Source: Ectopseudomonas chengduensis (GTDB lineage: Bacteria > Pseudomonadota > Gammaproteobacteria > Pseudomonadales > Pseudomonadaceae). From it: a stretch of DNA of 64,000 nucleotides. The notes beneath the pieces were generated by a model that was not told the DNA's origin, did no database searches, and saw only the letters and a program-made list of their open reading frames with translations. Position numbers and translations under genes: made by a program. Shown here piece after piece: positions 12,718 to 22,396 of the stretch. The stretch covers positions 949,046 to 1,013,045 of the forward strand of contig NZ_FMZQ01000001.1 of assembly GCF_900102635.1 (NCBI RefSeq), given 5' to 3'. Numbering within the stretch: the stretch's first letter is position 1; each line of letters starts with the position of its first letter.

Positions 12718-14661
12718 GTGTCCCCAGTGTTCGCCATCGTTTCCATGTTGCGTAGCCGTTTGTTGCGCCCGGTGTTCGTCGCGCTTGGCCTGGCCATGTT
12801 GGTGCAGGTCGGTTTGGCTGTTTGGCTGATGCGCGCCTCGGTCGATGGCATGGTCGAGGATCTGGCGCAGCGCCTGGGTGGTGAGAGTCGCCGTCTTGGC
12901 GAAGAACTGAACATGGCTGAGCGCGAGATGAGCCAGGGCCTTGCGGCGTTGGCGAGCAGTACCCGCACTCGCCTGGGCGAAGGGCTTTCTGGCCAGTTGA
13001 AGAGTGAGCAGGCGCAACTGCGTGTGGTGCTTGAGGGCAATCTCAAGCAGTCCGGCCAGGCGCTGGCGCAATTGCTGGCCGGGGTGGCGCCAAAGTCGAT
13101 CTGGGATCTGGATATTCCTGCGCTCACTGCACTTACCCGAATCGCCCAGCAGGATCCGGCGGTGCTGTTCGCCATCATCTATGACGCCGATGGTCAGCGC
13201 CTGACGCGCAACTTCAATCGCAGTAACGCGCAGGTGCGTGAACTCGTCGCTGCCGGGCAGGGTGACTCGCCGCTGGAGAAACTGGTGGATGCGGCTTCGC
13301 GCGATCCGCGTGTTTATGTGGTCGAGGCTGATATCAATCCAATGGGCTCGCGTATCGGCAAGGTGCAGATGGGCCTGTCACTGGATGTGGTGGAAAAGGA
13401 GCTGGCCGCGCTCGACGGCCGCTTTGCGTCGTTGGTCAATGGTGCCGGTGAGTTGGTCGATAGCAGCCTGGCAGGTGCTTCCGAAGAGGCGACCGGTGCG
13501 CTACGTGAGCGCCTGCAGTCGGCCGAGCGCTACACCCAGGAAATGGCGCGCAACGGTGGTGAGTCGGTACGCGTGGCGGCGGATTCACTGCGTTGGAACA
13601 TCGCCCTCGGCCTATTGATCGTCGGGGCGCTGGCAATGCTAGTGGTCGCCCTTGTGTTGGGCTGGCGAGTGCTGAGTCGCTTGCGCCTGCTTAGTGCGGC
13701 GCTTAATGATCTGGCGGCGGGCGAGGGCGATCTGACGCGGCGCGTGAGCATCGACAGTCAGGACGAGGTCGGCGAGATGGCCGATGCAGTCAATCGCTTC
13801 ATCGCCAAGCTGCAACCCATCGTGCGTGAGTCGGGTGAGGTGGCGTTGCGCACTGGTGAGCAGATTCGCAGCCTGACTCAGCGCGGCGTGGCGGCCGAGG
13901 CCGCGGCCGGCCGGCAGCGCGATGAGGTGGCGGGCAGTCTGCAGGCGTTGGAGCAGATGGCCGACGAGGCGCAGGCGGAAAGCCAGGCCATGCAGGACGC
14001 GTTGCAGCGCGTCGACACCATCCGCCAGGCGGCGCACGAGAACGCGGCTATCGCTCAGCGTCTGTCCACGCTGATCGAGGGCTTGGTGGCACGGGTGGCC
14101 GATGGTTCGGCGGTGATCGAGCGGCTGGCCAAGCAGAGCGAGCAGATCGAGGTGGTGCTGACGGTGATTCAGTCCATCGCCGAGCAGACCAACCTGCTGG
14201 CGCTCAATGCCGCCATCGAGGCCGCGCGCGCTGGCGAGAGTGGGCGTGGGTTTGCCGTGGTGGCTGACGAGGTGCGTGCGCTGGCGAGCAAGACTCAGCA
14301 GTCAACCGGCGATATCCAGACCCATATCGCTGCTCTGCAGCGGGGTGCGCAGGAGGCGGTTGCCGCCATCGCCCAGGCGGGCGCGCAAGGTAGTGAAGGT
14401 CTGCAGGTGCTGCGTGACAGTGCGCGTCTACAGCAGTCGGTGCAGCAGTCGGTGGATGAAGTGCATGGCGCCATCAATGCAGCGACTCAGGCGGCGGCAC
14501 ATCAGGCGGACGGAGCTGGAGCGGTACGCGGGCGTGTCGAAACCATCCATGCCGAAGCGCAGCGTGCGGCCGAGGCGGTGGCGGCAATTGCCGGCAACGC
14601 GCGAGCGCTGGATGAGTTGGCAGCGCAGCTCAAGGCCAGTCTGGGGCAGTTCAAGGTGTAG
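12718..14661 (+). CDS. Methyl-accepting chemotaxis protein
   Basis: Transmembrane chemoreceptor feeding CheA/CheW. One membrane span at about residues 17-38, a mainly helical periplasmic sensor region (about 40-290) of no family I can name, a second span about 293-315, a HAMP linker, and a signalling domain with the conserved hairpin [20 protein letters not shown] and [13 protein letters not shown] near residues 485-525. No CheR-docking pentapeptide is visible at the C-terminus, which ends SLGQFKV. The start is uncertain: GTG 12718, GTG 12727 (better spaced from GAGGAG at 12713-12718) or ATG 12745. The ligand is unknown. It is a lone gene between purA and the tRNA genes. Confidence 0.92.
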   Translation: MSPVFAIVSMLRSRLLRPVFVALGLAMLVQVGLAVWLMRASVDGMVEDLAQRLGGESRRLGEELNMAEREMSQGLAALASSTRTRLGEGLSGQLKSEQAQLRVVLEGNLKQSGQALAQLLAGVAPKSIWDLDIPALTALTRIAQQDPAVLFAIIYDADGQRLTRNFNRSNAQVRELVAAGQGDSPLEKLVDAASRDPRVYVVEADINPMGSRIGKVQMGLSLDVVEKELAALDGRFASLVNGAGELVDSSLAGASEEATGALRERLQSAERYTQEMARNGGESVRVAADSLRWNIALGLLIVGALAMLVVALVLGWRVLSRLRLLSAALNDLAAGEGDLTRRVSIDSQDEVGEMADAVNRFIAKLQPIVRESGEVALRTGEQIRSLTQRGVAAEAAAGRQRDEVAGSLQALEQMADEAQAESQAMQDALQRVDTIRQAAHENAAIAQRLSTLIEGLVARVADGSAVIERLAKQSEQIEVVLTVIQSIAEQTNLLALNAAIEAARAGESGRGFAVVADEVRALASKTQQSTGDIQTHIAALQRGAQEAVAAIAQAGAQGSEGLQVLRDSARLQQSVQQSVDEVHGAINAATQAAAHQADGAGAVRGRVETIHAEAQRAAEAVAAIAGNARALDELAAQLKASLGQFKV

Positions 14662-14749
14662 AGGGCTGTGCGCACCTCGCTGCTCTAAGGTCTTGGCGGG
14701 TGCGCGCAGCGGCGCACCCTGCGAGGTGGCGCGCTTTTTCGTGGGCAAT

Positions 14750-14778
14750 AAAAAACCGAGCCATTGGCTCGGTTTTTT
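14750..14778. terminator. Bidirectional intrinsic terminator
   Basis: CCGAGCC (14756-14762), loop ATT, GGCTCGG (14766-14772), flanked by six A (14750-14755) and six T (14773-14778). It can stop the chemoreceptor transcript from the left and the tRNA-Leu transcript from the right. Confidence 0.92.
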
Positions 14779-14784
14779 GAAATT

Positions 14785-14871
14785 TGGTGCCCAGGAGAAG
14801 ACTCGAACTTCCACGACCGTTAAGTCACTGATACCTGAAACCAGCGCGTCTACCAATTCCGCCACCTGGGC
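14785..14871 (-). tRNA. tRNA-Leu (anticodon CAG), copy 2
   Basis: Minus-strand cloverleaf with acceptor GCCCAGG/CCTGGGC, discriminator A and encoded CCA (14785-14787). The D-arm contains GGTAGACGC, the anticodon loop TTCAGGT gives CAG, and a long variable arm typical of class II tRNA-Leu is present, as is the GTTCGAGTC T-loop. 87 nt, and identical in sequence to the copy at 14956-15042. It is the downstream member of the pair. Confidence 0.96.
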
Positions 14872-14955
14872 ACTACAGCAATGTTCGTCGTTGCCGACAC
14901 GGAGCGTTGCATCCGTTTATTTGCAAAGTGGGCTATCAAACCACTTCACGAAATT

Positions 14956-15042
14956 TGGTGCCCAGGAGAAGACTCGAACTTCCACGACCGTTAAGTCACT
15001 GATACCTGAAACCAGCGCGTCTACCAATTCCGCCACCTGGGC
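14956..15042 (-). tRNA. tRNA-Leu (anticodon CAG), copy 1
   Basis: Same 87-nt sequence as the downstream copy: class II tRNA with long variable arm, CAG anticodon and encoded CCA at 14956-14958. The two copies repeat with a period of 171 bases (87-nt gene plus 84-nt spacer) and share the promoter at 15106-15134 and the terminator at 14750-14778. Confidence 0.96.
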
Positions 15043-15105
15043 ACAGAAACCGATGAATCATCATCTGCTTCGTGTTACAACGTCTGCTCGACGCTGTGGG
15101 CGCGA

Positions 15106-15134
15106 ACTATACGGGCGGGCATTTACCTTGTAAA
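15106..15134 (-). promoter_or_regulatory. Sigma-70 promoter of the tRNA-Leu pair
   Basis: On the minus strand: -35 TTTACA (15129-15134), a 17-bp spacer and -10 TATAGT (15106-15111), followed by a GC-rich GCGCC start region as expected for a stringently controlled stable-RNA promoter. It lies about 60 bases upstream of the first tRNA. Confidence 0.8.
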
Positions 15135-15249
15135 CCCCTGACCCCAAAAAAATTATTGTCGCCGGAAAAGCTGCCTTGAATGACGTTTTCGCGCTTCAAT
15201 AGGCAGATGGCATACACCTTTATAGATAAGCACAGGTAATCCTCCTTAC

Positions 15250-17757
15250 ATGGCCGATTGGCAATCCCTCGATCCCGAGGCCGCCCGCGAGGCGGAAAAA
15301 TACGACAACCCCATCCCCAGCCGTGAGCTGATCCTTTCGCATCTGGCCGAGCGCGGCGCGCCTGCCAGTCGTGAACAACTGGTCGAAGAGTTCGGTTTGC
15401 ATACCGACGATCAGCTCGAGGCACTGCGACGCCGACTGCGCGCCATGGAGCGCGACGGTCAGCTCATCTATACCCGTCGTGGCACCTATGCCCCGGTGGA
15501 CAAGCTCGACCTGATCTGCGGTCGCATCAGTGGCCATCGTGATGGCTTCGGCTTCCTCGTGCCGGATGACGGCAGTGACGACCTGTTCCTCAGCCCGGCG
15601 CAGATGCGCCTGGTGTTCGATCGTGATCGGGCGTTGGTGCGGGTGGCAGGTTTCGATCGCCGTGGCCGTCGTGAAGGCGGCATCGTCGAGGTGATCGAGC
15701 GCGCGCACGAGAGCATCGTCGGCCGCTACTACGAAGAGAACGGCATCGGCTTCGTCGTCGCCGACAATCCCAAGATCCAGCAGGAAGTACTGGTCACCCC
15801 GGGCCGCACTGCCGGTGCGCGCATCGGCCAGTTCGTCGAGATCAAGATCACCCACTGGCCTACGCAGCGCTTCCAGCCGCAGGGCGACATCGTCGAGGTG
15901 ATCGGCAACTACATGGCGCCGGGCATGGAGATCGACGTGGCGCTGCGCAGCTACGACATCCCGCACGTTTGGCCCGAGGCGGTAGTCAAGGAAGCGCGCA
16001 AGCTCAAGCCTGAGGTGGAGGAGAAGGACAAGGAGAAGCGCATCGACCTGCGCCATCTGCCTTTCGTCACCATCGATGGTGAAGACGCCCGCGACTTCGA
16101 CGATGCGGTCTACTGCGAGAAGAACAGCAGTCGCTGGAAGTTGTTCTCCGGTGGCTGGAAGCTCTACGTGGCCATCGCCGACGTCTCGCACTACGTCAAG
16201 GTCGGCTCCGCCCTGGATGCCGAGGCGGTCGAGCGCGGCAACTCGGTGTATTTCCCCGAGCGCGTCGTGCCGATGCTGCCGGAGGAGCTATCCAACGGCC
16301 TGTGCTCGCTCAACCCGCATGTCGATCGCCTGGCCATGGTCTGCGAAATGACCATGTCCAAGAGCGGCCAGATGGTCGACTACAAGTTCTACGAGGCAGT
16401 GATCCATTCCCATGCGCGCCTGACCTACAACAAGGTCAGCCTGATGCTGGAAGATCCCAAGAGCAGCGAGGGCAAGTCCCTGCGCAGCGAGTACAAGGAA
16501 GTCCTGCCGCACCTCAATCAGCTCTACGCGCTGTATCAGGTACTGGTGGCCGCTCGTCACGAGCGTGGCGCCATCGACTTCGAGACGCAGGAGACGCGAA
16601 TCATCTTCGGCACCGATCGCAAGATCGACGAGATCCGTCCGACCCAGCGCAACGATGCGCACAAGCTGATCGAGGAGTGCATGCTGGCCGCCAACGTGGC
16701 CACCGCGCGCTTCATGCAGGATCACGAGATCCCGTCGCTGTATCGCGTGCACGATGGCCCGCCGCCGGAGCGCCTGGAGAAGCTCAAGGCCTTCCTCGGT
16801 GAGCTGGGGCTGTCGCTGCAGCGTGGCAAGTCGAAGGATGGTCCGTCACCCAAGGACTATCAGCGCCTGCTGGAAAGCATCCGTGAGCGTCCGGACTATC
16901 ACCTGATCCAGACCGTGATGCTGCGTTCGCTGAGTCAGGCGGTGTACAGCGCGCAGAACGAAGGGCACTTCGGCCTCAATTATGAGGCGTATACCCACTT
17001 CACCTCGCCGATCCGTCGTTACCCCGACCTGCTGGTGCACCGTGCCATTCGCAGCGTGGTCCGCTCCAAGCGCGACACCAAGCACGTGGAGCGTGCTGGT
17101 GCGGCGGTCATGCCCAAGGCGCGTATCTATCCGTACGACGAAGCGACTCTGGAAAAGCTCGGCGAGCAGTGCTCGATGACCGAGCGCCGCGCCGACGAAG
17201 CGACGCGCGACGTGGTCAACTGGCTCAAGTGCGAGTTCATGCAGGATCGTGTCGGTGAGACGTTCGCCGGTGTGATCACTGCCGTGACCGGTTTCGGCAT
17301 TTTCGTCGAGCTGCGCGACATCTACGTCGAGGGTCTGGTGCATGTGACCGCGCTGCCGGCCGACTACTACCACTTCGACCCGGTTCACCATCGCCTCTCC
17401 GGCGAGCGCAGCGGCCGCAGCTTCCGTCTTGGCGATAGCGTCGAGGTCAAGGTGATGCGCGTCGATCTGGATGAGCGCAAGATCGACTTCGAGCTGAGCC
17501 AGGACAAGGCCGGCAAGGGTGATGATGCGCGTCGCGGCGGCAAACCGAGCGGCATGGGCAATACCGACGTGCAGAAAAGCCGGGACGTGAAGAAGGCGCT
17601 GTTGGCTGGCGCCAAGGCTGGCAAGGGTGCGAGTGGCAAAGGTGCTGCCGGCAAGTCGGCGAGCAAGCCGGCCGGCGGTGCGCGCAAAGGTTCCGGGCGT
17701 GGTGAAAGTGCCCCGCCAGCTGCCGGTAAACCGCGCAAGCGTAAGGCCAAGTCATGA
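15250..17757 (+). CDS. rnr: Exoribonuclease R (RNase R)
   Basis: Processive 3'-5' exoribonuclease that degrades structured RNA and helps in rRNA quality control. 835 residues: N-terminal winged helix (about 20-85), cold-shock OB domains (about 90-240), the RNB catalytic domain with DGEDARDFDDAV (about 276-287, magnesium-binding aspartates), an S1 domain (about 650-735, beginning VGETFAGVITAVTGFGIFVEL) and a Lys/Gly/Ala-rich basic tail from about 745. ATG 15250 is preceded by a modest AGGTAA. Its last four bases overlap the start of rlmB (ATGA), so both are cotranscribed. Confidence 0.96.
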   Translation: MADWQSLDPEAAREAEKYDNPIPSRELILSHLAERGAPASREQLVEEFGLHTDDQLEALRRRLRAMERDGQLIYTRRGTYAPVDKLDLICGRISGHRDGFGFLVPDDGSDDLFLSPAQMRLVFDRDRALVRVAGFDRRGRREGGIVEVIERAHESIVGRYYEENGIGFVVADNPKIQQEVLVTPGRTAGARIGQFVEIKITHWPTQRFQPQGDIVEVIGNYMAPGMEIDVALRSYDIPHVWPEAVVKEARKLKPEVEEKDKEKRIDLRHLPFVTIDGEDARDFDDAVYCEKNSSRWKLFSGGWKLYVAIADVSHYVKVGSALDAEAVERGNSVYFPERVVPMLPEELSNGLCSLNPHVDRLAMVCEMTMSKSGQMVDYKFYEAVIHSHARLTYNKVSLMLEDPKSSEGKSLRSEYKEVLPHLNQLYALYQVLVAARHERGAIDFETQETRIIFGTDRKIDEIRPTQRNDAHKLIEECMLAANVATARFMQDHEIPSLYRVHDGPPPERLEKLKAFLGELGLSLQRGKSKDGPSPKDYQRLLESIRERPDYHLIQTVMLRSLSQAVYSAQNEGHFGLNYEAYTHFTSPIRRYPDLLVHRAIRSVVRSKRDTKHVERAGAAVMPKARIYPYDEATLEKLGEQCSMTERRADEATRDVVNWLKCEFMQDRVGETFAGVITAVTGFGIFVELRDIYVEGLVHVTALPADYYHFDPVHHRLSGERSGRSFRLGDSVEVKVMRVDLDERKIDFELSQDKAGKGDDARRGGKPSGMGNTDVQKSRDVKKALLAGAKAGKGASGKGAAGKSASKPAGGARKGSGRGESAPPAAGKPRKRKAKS

Positions 17758-18506
17758 GTGATCTGGAAAAGATCTACGGCGTACATGCCGTAGAGGCCAT
17801 GCTGCGTCATCACCCCAAACGGGTGAAGCAGGTCTGGCTGGCCGATGGTCGCAGTGATCCTCGGGTGCAGCCCTTGCTGGAGCTGGCTGCGCAGTCTCGC
17901 GTGAAAGTGGGTCAGTGCGAGCGCCGTGAGATGGATGCCTGGGTCGAGGGTGTGCACCAGGGTGTGGTTGCCGATGTCAGTCCCAGTCAGGTCTGGGGCG
18001 AGGCGATGCTCGAAGAGTTGCTCGATCGCTGCGAAGGCCCGCCTTTGCTGCTGGTGCTCGATGGCGTGACCGACCCGCACAACCTGGGGGCTTGTCTGCG
18101 CACGGCAGATGCCGCCGGCGCGTTGGCGGTGATCGTGCCCAAGGACAAATCGGCCACCCTCAACGCCACGGTACGCAAGGTGGCCTGCGGTGCTGCCGAG
18201 GTGATTCCGCTGGTGGCGGTGACCAACCTGGCGCGCAGTCTGGAGAAGTTGCAGCAGCGTGGCCTGTGGGTGGTTGGTACGGCCGGTGAGGCCGAGCTGG
18301 AGGTCTATCAGCAGGACATGACCGGGCCAACGGTGCTGGTCATGGGGGCCGAGGGCAAGGGCATGCGCCGGTTGACCCGCGAGCATTGCGATTACCTGGT
18401 CAAGCTGCCCATGGGCGGCAGTGTCAGCAGTCTCAACGTCTCGGTTGCTACCGGTGTCTGCCTGTTCGAGGCGGTGCGCCAGCGTCAGGCCCAGCGCAAG
18501 GGCTGA
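17754..18506 (+). CDS. rlmB: 23S rRNA (guanosine-2'-O-)-methyltransferase RlmB
   Basis: SpoU-class (SPOUT) methyltransferase acting on G2251 of 23S rRNA. 250 residues beginning MSDLEKIYGVHAVEAMLRHHP, an N-terminal substrate-binding domain, then the knotted SAM domain with NLGACLRTADAAG, MGAEGKGMRRL and SVSSLNVSVATGVCLFE. Starts inside the end of rnr by a 4-base ATGA overlap, the usual Pseudomonas arrangement. Confidence 0.95.
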   Translation: MSDLEKIYGVHAVEAMLRHHPKRVKQVWLADGRSDPRVQPLLELAAQSRVKVGQCERREMDAWVEGVHQGVVADVSPSQVWGEAMLEELLDRCEGPPLLLVLDGVTDPHNLGACLRTADAAGALAVIVPKDKSATLNATVRKVACGAAEVIPLVAVTNLARSLEKLQQRGLWVVGTAGEAELEVYQQDMTGPTVLVMGAEGKGMRRLTREHCDYLVKLPMGGSVSSLNVSVATGVCLFEAVRQRQAQRKG

Positions 18507-18531
18507 CTGCTCAAATAATCGCCAATTCGTC

Positions 18532-18560
18532 TTGCGTGCGGCAGGGGGCTTCTCTAGAAT
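18532..18560 (+). promoter_or_regulatory. Probable promoter and leader of the rpsF operon
   Basis: TTGCGT (18532-18537), 17-bp spacer, TAGAAT (18555-18560). The roughly 110-base leader that follows contains an imperfect hairpin (GCCTG ... CAGGC around 18638-18659) just before the rpsF Shine-Dalgarno. In other bacteria S6:S18 binds this leader for feedback control; whether it does here is an inference from position only. Confidence 0.6.
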
Positions 18561-18680
18561 GGCGCCCCTTGCCGTGACGGCAGGCCTTTTCGCGCCTACC
18601 GCCTGGCAAGCTCATCACGAGAAAACCCACTCCTTGCCTGACCACCTTAGTTGGCAGGCTACAACCCGTAAGGAGCATTT

Positions 18681-19103
18681 ATGCGTCATTACGAAATCAT
18701 CTTTCTGGTTCACCCGGACCAGAGCGAGCAAGTCGGCGGCATGGTCGAGCGTTACACCAAGCTGATCGAAGAAGACGGTGGCAAGATTCACCGCCTGGAA
18801 GACTGGGGCCGTCGTCAGCTGGCTTACGCCATCAACAACGTCCACAAAGCCCACTACGTGATGCTCAACGTAGAGTGCACCGGCAAGGCCCTGGCCGAGC
18901 TGGAAGACAACTTCCGCTACAACGACGCCGTGATCCGTAACCTGGTCATCCGTCGCGACGAGGCCGTCACTGGCCAGTCCGAGATGCTGAAGGCCGAAGA
19001 AAACCGCAGTGAGCGCCGCGAGCGTCGTGAACGTCCTGAAAACGCCGAATCCAACGACGGCGATGACAGCGACAGCAACGACAGCGACAACGCTGACGAG
19101 TAA
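18681..19103 (+). CDS. rpsF: 30S ribosomal protein S6
   Basis: Binds S18 and 16S rRNA in the platform of the small subunit. 140 residues: [21 protein letters not shown] start, the S6 fold to about residue 95, then a long charged tail rich in Glu/Arg and ending in alternating Asp/Ser/Asn. In enteric bacteria the S6 tail receives extra glutamates from RimK. Good AAGGAG before ATG 18681. First gene of rpsF-rpsR-DUF2232-rplI. Confidence 0.97.
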   Translation: MRHYEIIFLVHPDQSEQVGGMVERYTKLIEEDGGKIHRLEDWGRRQLAYAINNVHKAHYVMLNVECTGKALAELEDNFRYNDAVIRNLVIRRDEAVTGQSEMLKAEENRSERRERRERPENAESNDGDDSDSNDSDNADE

Positions 19104-19131
19104 TCCACGGATCTATTGAGGAGCCAATCAC

Positions 19132-19362
19132 ATGGCACGTTTCTTCCGTCGTCGTAAATTCTGCCGCTTCACCGCTGAAGACGTGAAAGAGATCGATTTC
19201 AAAGATCTCAACACCCTGAAAGCCTACATCTCGGAAACCGGCAAGATCGTTCCTAGCCGTATCACCGGTACCAAGGCTCGTTATCAGCGTCAGCTGGCCA
19301 CCGCTATCAAGCGCGCCCGCTTCCTGGCCCTGCTGCCCTACACCGACAGCCACGGCCGCTGA
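19132..19362 (+). CDS. rpsR: 30S ribosomal protein S18
   Basis: 76 residues, [22 protein letters not shown], the conserved basic S18 sequence including the motif [15 protein letters not shown]. It forms a heterodimer with S6, encoded 28 bases upstream. GAGG precedes the ATG at 19132. Confidence 0.97.
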   Translation: MARFFRRRKFCRFTAEDVKEIDFKDLNTLKAYISETGKIVPSRITGTKARYQRQLATAIKRARFLALLPYTDSHGR

Positions 19363-19398
19363 GACCGGACAGTCGACAAGAGTTAAGGAATAGATCGC

Positions 19399-20292
19399 AT
19401 GCGCGCCCTGGCTGAATACATCATGCGCGGCCGTATGCAGGCCACCCTCGTGGTGGTGGGATCGGCAGCGATGCCGCTGTTGTTCTGGTTGAGTGCCGCC
19501 GCTGGCAGCCTGGTGCTGTTGCGGCGTGGAGCCAGTGATGCCATCGGCATCCTGGCCTGGGCCATGCTACCGGCGATTGCCTGGTGGTATTTCGGCGAAC
19601 CGCGCACCTTGCTGGTGCTGGTCGGCGCGCTGGGGTTGGCGTTGTTGTTGCGCGCCAACTGGACCTGGAACCGCATACTGCTGAGCAGTGTGGCACTGGG
19701 TCTGGTGTATGGATTTGTCCTTGGGGCAGTGTTCCGCGAACCCATCGCGGCCATGGCTGGTGAGCTGCAGAAGCTGCTGCCAACCATGTTCGATGGGGCT
19801 CACCAGCAATTGTCGGTGGGTGAACGCGAGCGTCTCGAGGCACTGATCGCACCGGTGCTGACCGGACTGCTGGCAGCCTTGCTGCAGATTCTGAGCTTGC
19901 TGAGCCTGATCCTTGGGCGTTACTGGCAGGCCGTGTTGTACAACCCTGGCGGTTTTGGTCGCGAGTTTCGCGCGCTGAGACTGTCGCTGCCGCAGGCGCT
20001 GTTGCTGCTGGCGGGCATGATGCTAGGTCCCAATCTGGGGCCGCAGTTGGCCATGCTCACGCCGCTGTGCAGTGTGCCGCTGCTGTTCGCCGGGATCGCC
20101 CTGGTGCACGGTCTGGTGGAGAAGGGTGGGCTCGCTCGCTTCTGGCTGGTGGGCATGTACATCACGCTCCTGCTGTTCATGCAGCTGATCTATCCGTTAC
20201 TGGTGGTCTTGGCCATCGTCGACAGTCTGTTTGATTTTCGCGGTCGCCTGGCGCGCAAGAACGGCCCGGGCTCTGCGAACGGTGAAGGTTAA
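19399..20292 (+). CDS. DUF2232 family membrane protein (YybS-like)
   Basis: 297-residue polytopic membrane protein with about eight hydrophobic segments and few charged residues, matching the pseudomonad family found between rpsR and rplI (PA4933 position). AAGGAATAG precedes ATG 19399. The role is not known. It is cotranscribed with ribosomal protein genes (21 bases to rplI), so expression should follow growth rate. Confidence 0.8.
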   Translation: MRALAEYIMRGRMQATLVVVGSAAMPLLFWLSAAAGSLVLLRRGASDAIGILAWAMLPAIAWWYFGEPRTLLVLVGALGLALLLRANWTWNRILLSSVALGLVYGFVLGAVFREPIAAMAGELQKLLPTMFDGAHQQLSVGERERLEALIAPVLTGLLAALLQILSLLSLILGRYWQAVLYNPGGFGREFRALRLSLPQALLLLAGMMLGPNLGPQLAMLTPLCSVPLLFAGIALVHGLVEKGGLARFWLVGMYITLLLFMQLIYPLLVVLAIVDSLFDFRGRLARKNGPGSANGEG

Positions 20293-20313
20293 AAGTTAAG
20301 AGGTAAGACCCAA

Positions 20314-20760
20314 ATGGAAGTCATCCTGCTGGAAAAAATCGCCAATCTGGGCAACCTGGGCGACAAAGTGAACGTTAAAGCCGGTTACGGCCGTAACTTC
20401 CTGCTGCCGCAAGGCAAAGCCACCGCTGCCACCGAAGCCAACGTTGCTGCTTTCGAAGCACGTCGCGCCGAGCTGGAAAAAGCTGCTGCCGAGAAGAAAG
20501 CTTCCGCTGAATCTCGCGCTGCTCAGCTGGCTGAACTGGAAGTCACCATCACCGCCACCGCTGGCGATGAAGGCAAGCTGTTCGGTTCCATCGGCACCCA
20601 CGACATCGCTGACGCCCTGACCGCCTCCGGCGTTGAAGTGGCCAAGGCTGAAGTTCGTCTGCCGAACGGCACCATTCGCCAGGTTGGCGAATACGACGTA
20701 GCTGTGCACCTGCACACCGACGTCGAAGCCACCGTCAAGGTGGTTGTGGTCGCTGCTTAA
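20314..20760 (+). CDS. rplI: 50S ribosomal protein L9
   Basis: Two-domain ribosomal protein joined by a long helix; it binds 23S rRNA domain V and reaches across to neighbouring ribosomes. 148 residues: [19 protein letters not shown] with [13 protein letters not shown] in the N-domain, the Ala/Glu/Lys-rich connecting helix (about 42-75), then the C-domain. AGAGGTAAG before ATG 20314. A terminator follows at 20812-20851. Confidence 0.97.
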   Translation: MEVILLEKIANLGNLGDKVNVKAGYGRNFLLPQGKATAATEANVAAFEARRAELEKAAAEKKASAESRAAQLAELEVTITATAGDEGKLFGSIGTHDIADALTASGVEVAKAEVRLPNGTIRQVGEYDVAVHLHTDVEATVKVVVVAA

Positions 20761-20811
20761 TCAAGTAGCCGCCAAGCGGGCTTGCGCTGTAGCGTAGGTC
20801 TGCTGACAATC

Positions 20812-20851
20812 GGGCACGGTATCGCTCTGCGATCCGTGCCCTTTGTTTTTT
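20812..20851 (+). terminator. Intrinsic terminator between rplI and dnaB
   Basis: GGGCACGG (20812-20819) pairs with CCGTGCCC (20834-20841) with an inner ATCGC/GCGAT stem, then TTTGTTTTTT. It ends the S6 operon; dnaB starts 28 bases later. Confidence 0.85.
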
Positions 20852-20878
20852 CTATCGCAGCATTTTCTCCCCGAGCCT

Positions 20879-22273
20879 ATGAACGACATCAGCATTCCCG
20901 AGCAATACGACCTGCAGACTGCCGCCCTGAAAGTGCCGCCGCACTCCATCGAGGCGGAACAGGCGGTGCTCGGTGGCCTGATGCTCGACAACAATGCCTG
21001 GGAGCGCGTGCTCGATGGTGTGTCGGATGTCGATTTCTATCGCCATGACCATCGGCTGATCTTCCGCGCCATCTTCAAGCTGGCCGAGCGTAACGAGCCC
21101 TTCGACGTGGTGACCCTGTCCGAGCAGTTGGACAAGGAAGGGCAGCTATCGCAGGTTGGTGGCCTGGCTTATCTCGCCGAGCTGGCGAAGAACACGCCGT
21201 CGGTGGCCAACATCAAGGCCTATGCGCAGATCATTCGTGAGCGCGCCACGCTGCGCAAACTTATCAGCATCAGCAACGAGATTGCCGACAGTGCTTACGC
21301 CCCAGAAGGCCGCACTGGCGAGGAAATTCTCGACGAAGCGGAGCGCCTGATCTTCCAGATCGCCGAAGACCGCCCCAAGACCGGTGGGCCGGTGGGTATC
21401 AACGACATTCTGGTCAAGGCCATTGACCGCATCGACACGCTGTTCAACAACGGTGACGCGATCACCGGCCTGTCCACCGGTTTCGACGATCTGGATAACC
21501 TGACCAGTGGCCTGCAGCCTGCTGACATGATCATCGTCGCCGGCCGTCCGTCGATGGGTAAGACCACCTTCGCCATGAACCTGGTGGAAAACGCGCTGAT
21601 GCGTAGCGACAAGGCGATTCTCGTCTACTCGCTGGAGATGCCGTCGGAATCCATCGTGATTCGTATGCTCGCCTCGCTGGGGCGTATCGACCAGACCAAG
21701 GTACGTGCCGGTCAGCTCGATGACGATGACTGGCCACGCCTGACCAGTGCGGTCAACCTGCTCAATGATCGCAAGCTATTCATCGACGATACCGCCGGTA
21801 TTTCCCCGAGCGAGATGCGTGCGCGCACGCGACGTCTGGCGCGCGAGCACGGCGAGATCGGCCTGATCATGGTCGACTACCTGCAGCTGATGCAGATCCC
21901 GGGCTCCAGCGGCGACAGCCGGGTCAACGAGATTTCCGAGATTTCGCGCTCGCTCAAGGGGCTGGCCAAGGAATTCAATTGCCCGGTCATCGCCCTGTCG
22001 CAGCTCAACCGTGGTCTGGAACAGCGCCCTAACAAGCGCCCGATCAACTCCGACTTGCGTGAGTCCGGTGCAATCGAGCAGGACGCCGACATCATCCTGT
22101 TCGTCTACCGCGATGAGGTGTATCACCCCGAGACCGAGTACAAGGGCGTGGCCGAGATCATCATCGGCAAGCAGCGTAACGGCCCGCTGGGCACCGCGCG
22201 CCTGGCCTTCCTCGGCAAGTATTCGCGCTTCGAGAACCTGGCGCCGGGTAGCTACCAGTTCGACGACGAATGA
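20879..22273 (+). CDS. dnaB: Replicative DNA helicase DnaB
   Basis: Hexameric 5'-3' helicase at the replication fork. 464 residues beginning MNDISIPEQYDLQTAALKVPP. The N-terminal DnaG-interacting domain (about 25-130) precedes a RecA-like core with Walker A AGRPSMGKTT (about 219-228), Walker B IMVDYLQLM, SQLNRGLEQRPNKRP and DLRESGAIEQDADII. I chose the internal ATG at 20879 over an upstream TTG-type reading because it matches the family N-terminus. No intein is present in the usual P-loop or B-loop sites. Confidence 0.97.
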   Translation: MNDISIPEQYDLQTAALKVPPHSIEAEQAVLGGLMLDNNAWERVLDGVSDVDFYRHDHRLIFRAIFKLAERNEPFDVVTLSEQLDKEGQLSQVGGLAYLAELAKNTPSVANIKAYAQIIRERATLRKLISISNEIADSAYAPEGRTGEEILDEAERLIFQIAEDRPKTGGPVGINDILVKAIDRIDTLFNNGDAITGLSTGFDDLDNLTSGLQPADMIIVAGRPSMGKTTFAMNLVENALMRSDKAILVYSLEMPSESIVIRMLASLGRIDQTKVRAGQLDDDDWPRLTSAVNLLNDRKLFIDDTAGISPSEMRARTRRLAREHGEIGLIMVDYLQLMQIPGSSGDSRVNEISEISRSLKGLAKEFNCPVIALSQLNRGLEQRPNKRPINSDLRESGAIEQDADIILFVYRDEVYHPETEYKGVAEIIIGKQRNGPLGTARLAFLGKYSRFENLAPGSYQFDDE

Positions 22274-22291
22274 GATTCTCAGCCAGGGCTC

Positions 22292-22330
22292 TCGGCGCAG
22301 AAGCCCCCGGATTGCATCCGGGCTACGCTC
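22292..22330. repeat. REP-like palindrome
   Basis: An imperfect inverted repeat (CCCCCGGAT ... ATCCGGG, followed by CTACG) directly after dnaB, of the kind scattered between Pseudomonas genes. Confidence 0.5.
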
Positions 22331-22343
22331 TAGATCAATGAAA

Positions 22344-22379
22344 ACGGGCGCCCAGCGGTTAAGATGGGCGCCCGTTTTT
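22344..22379 (+). terminator. Intrinsic terminator after dnaB
   Basis: An 11-bp perfect stem (ACGGGCGCCCA, 22344-22354, with TGGGCGCCCGT, 22365-22375), a 10-base loop and a T run to 22379. The alr start lies only 18 bases downstream. Confidence 0.88.
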
Positions 22380-22396
22380 CGTTCAGGCCTTCTGTC

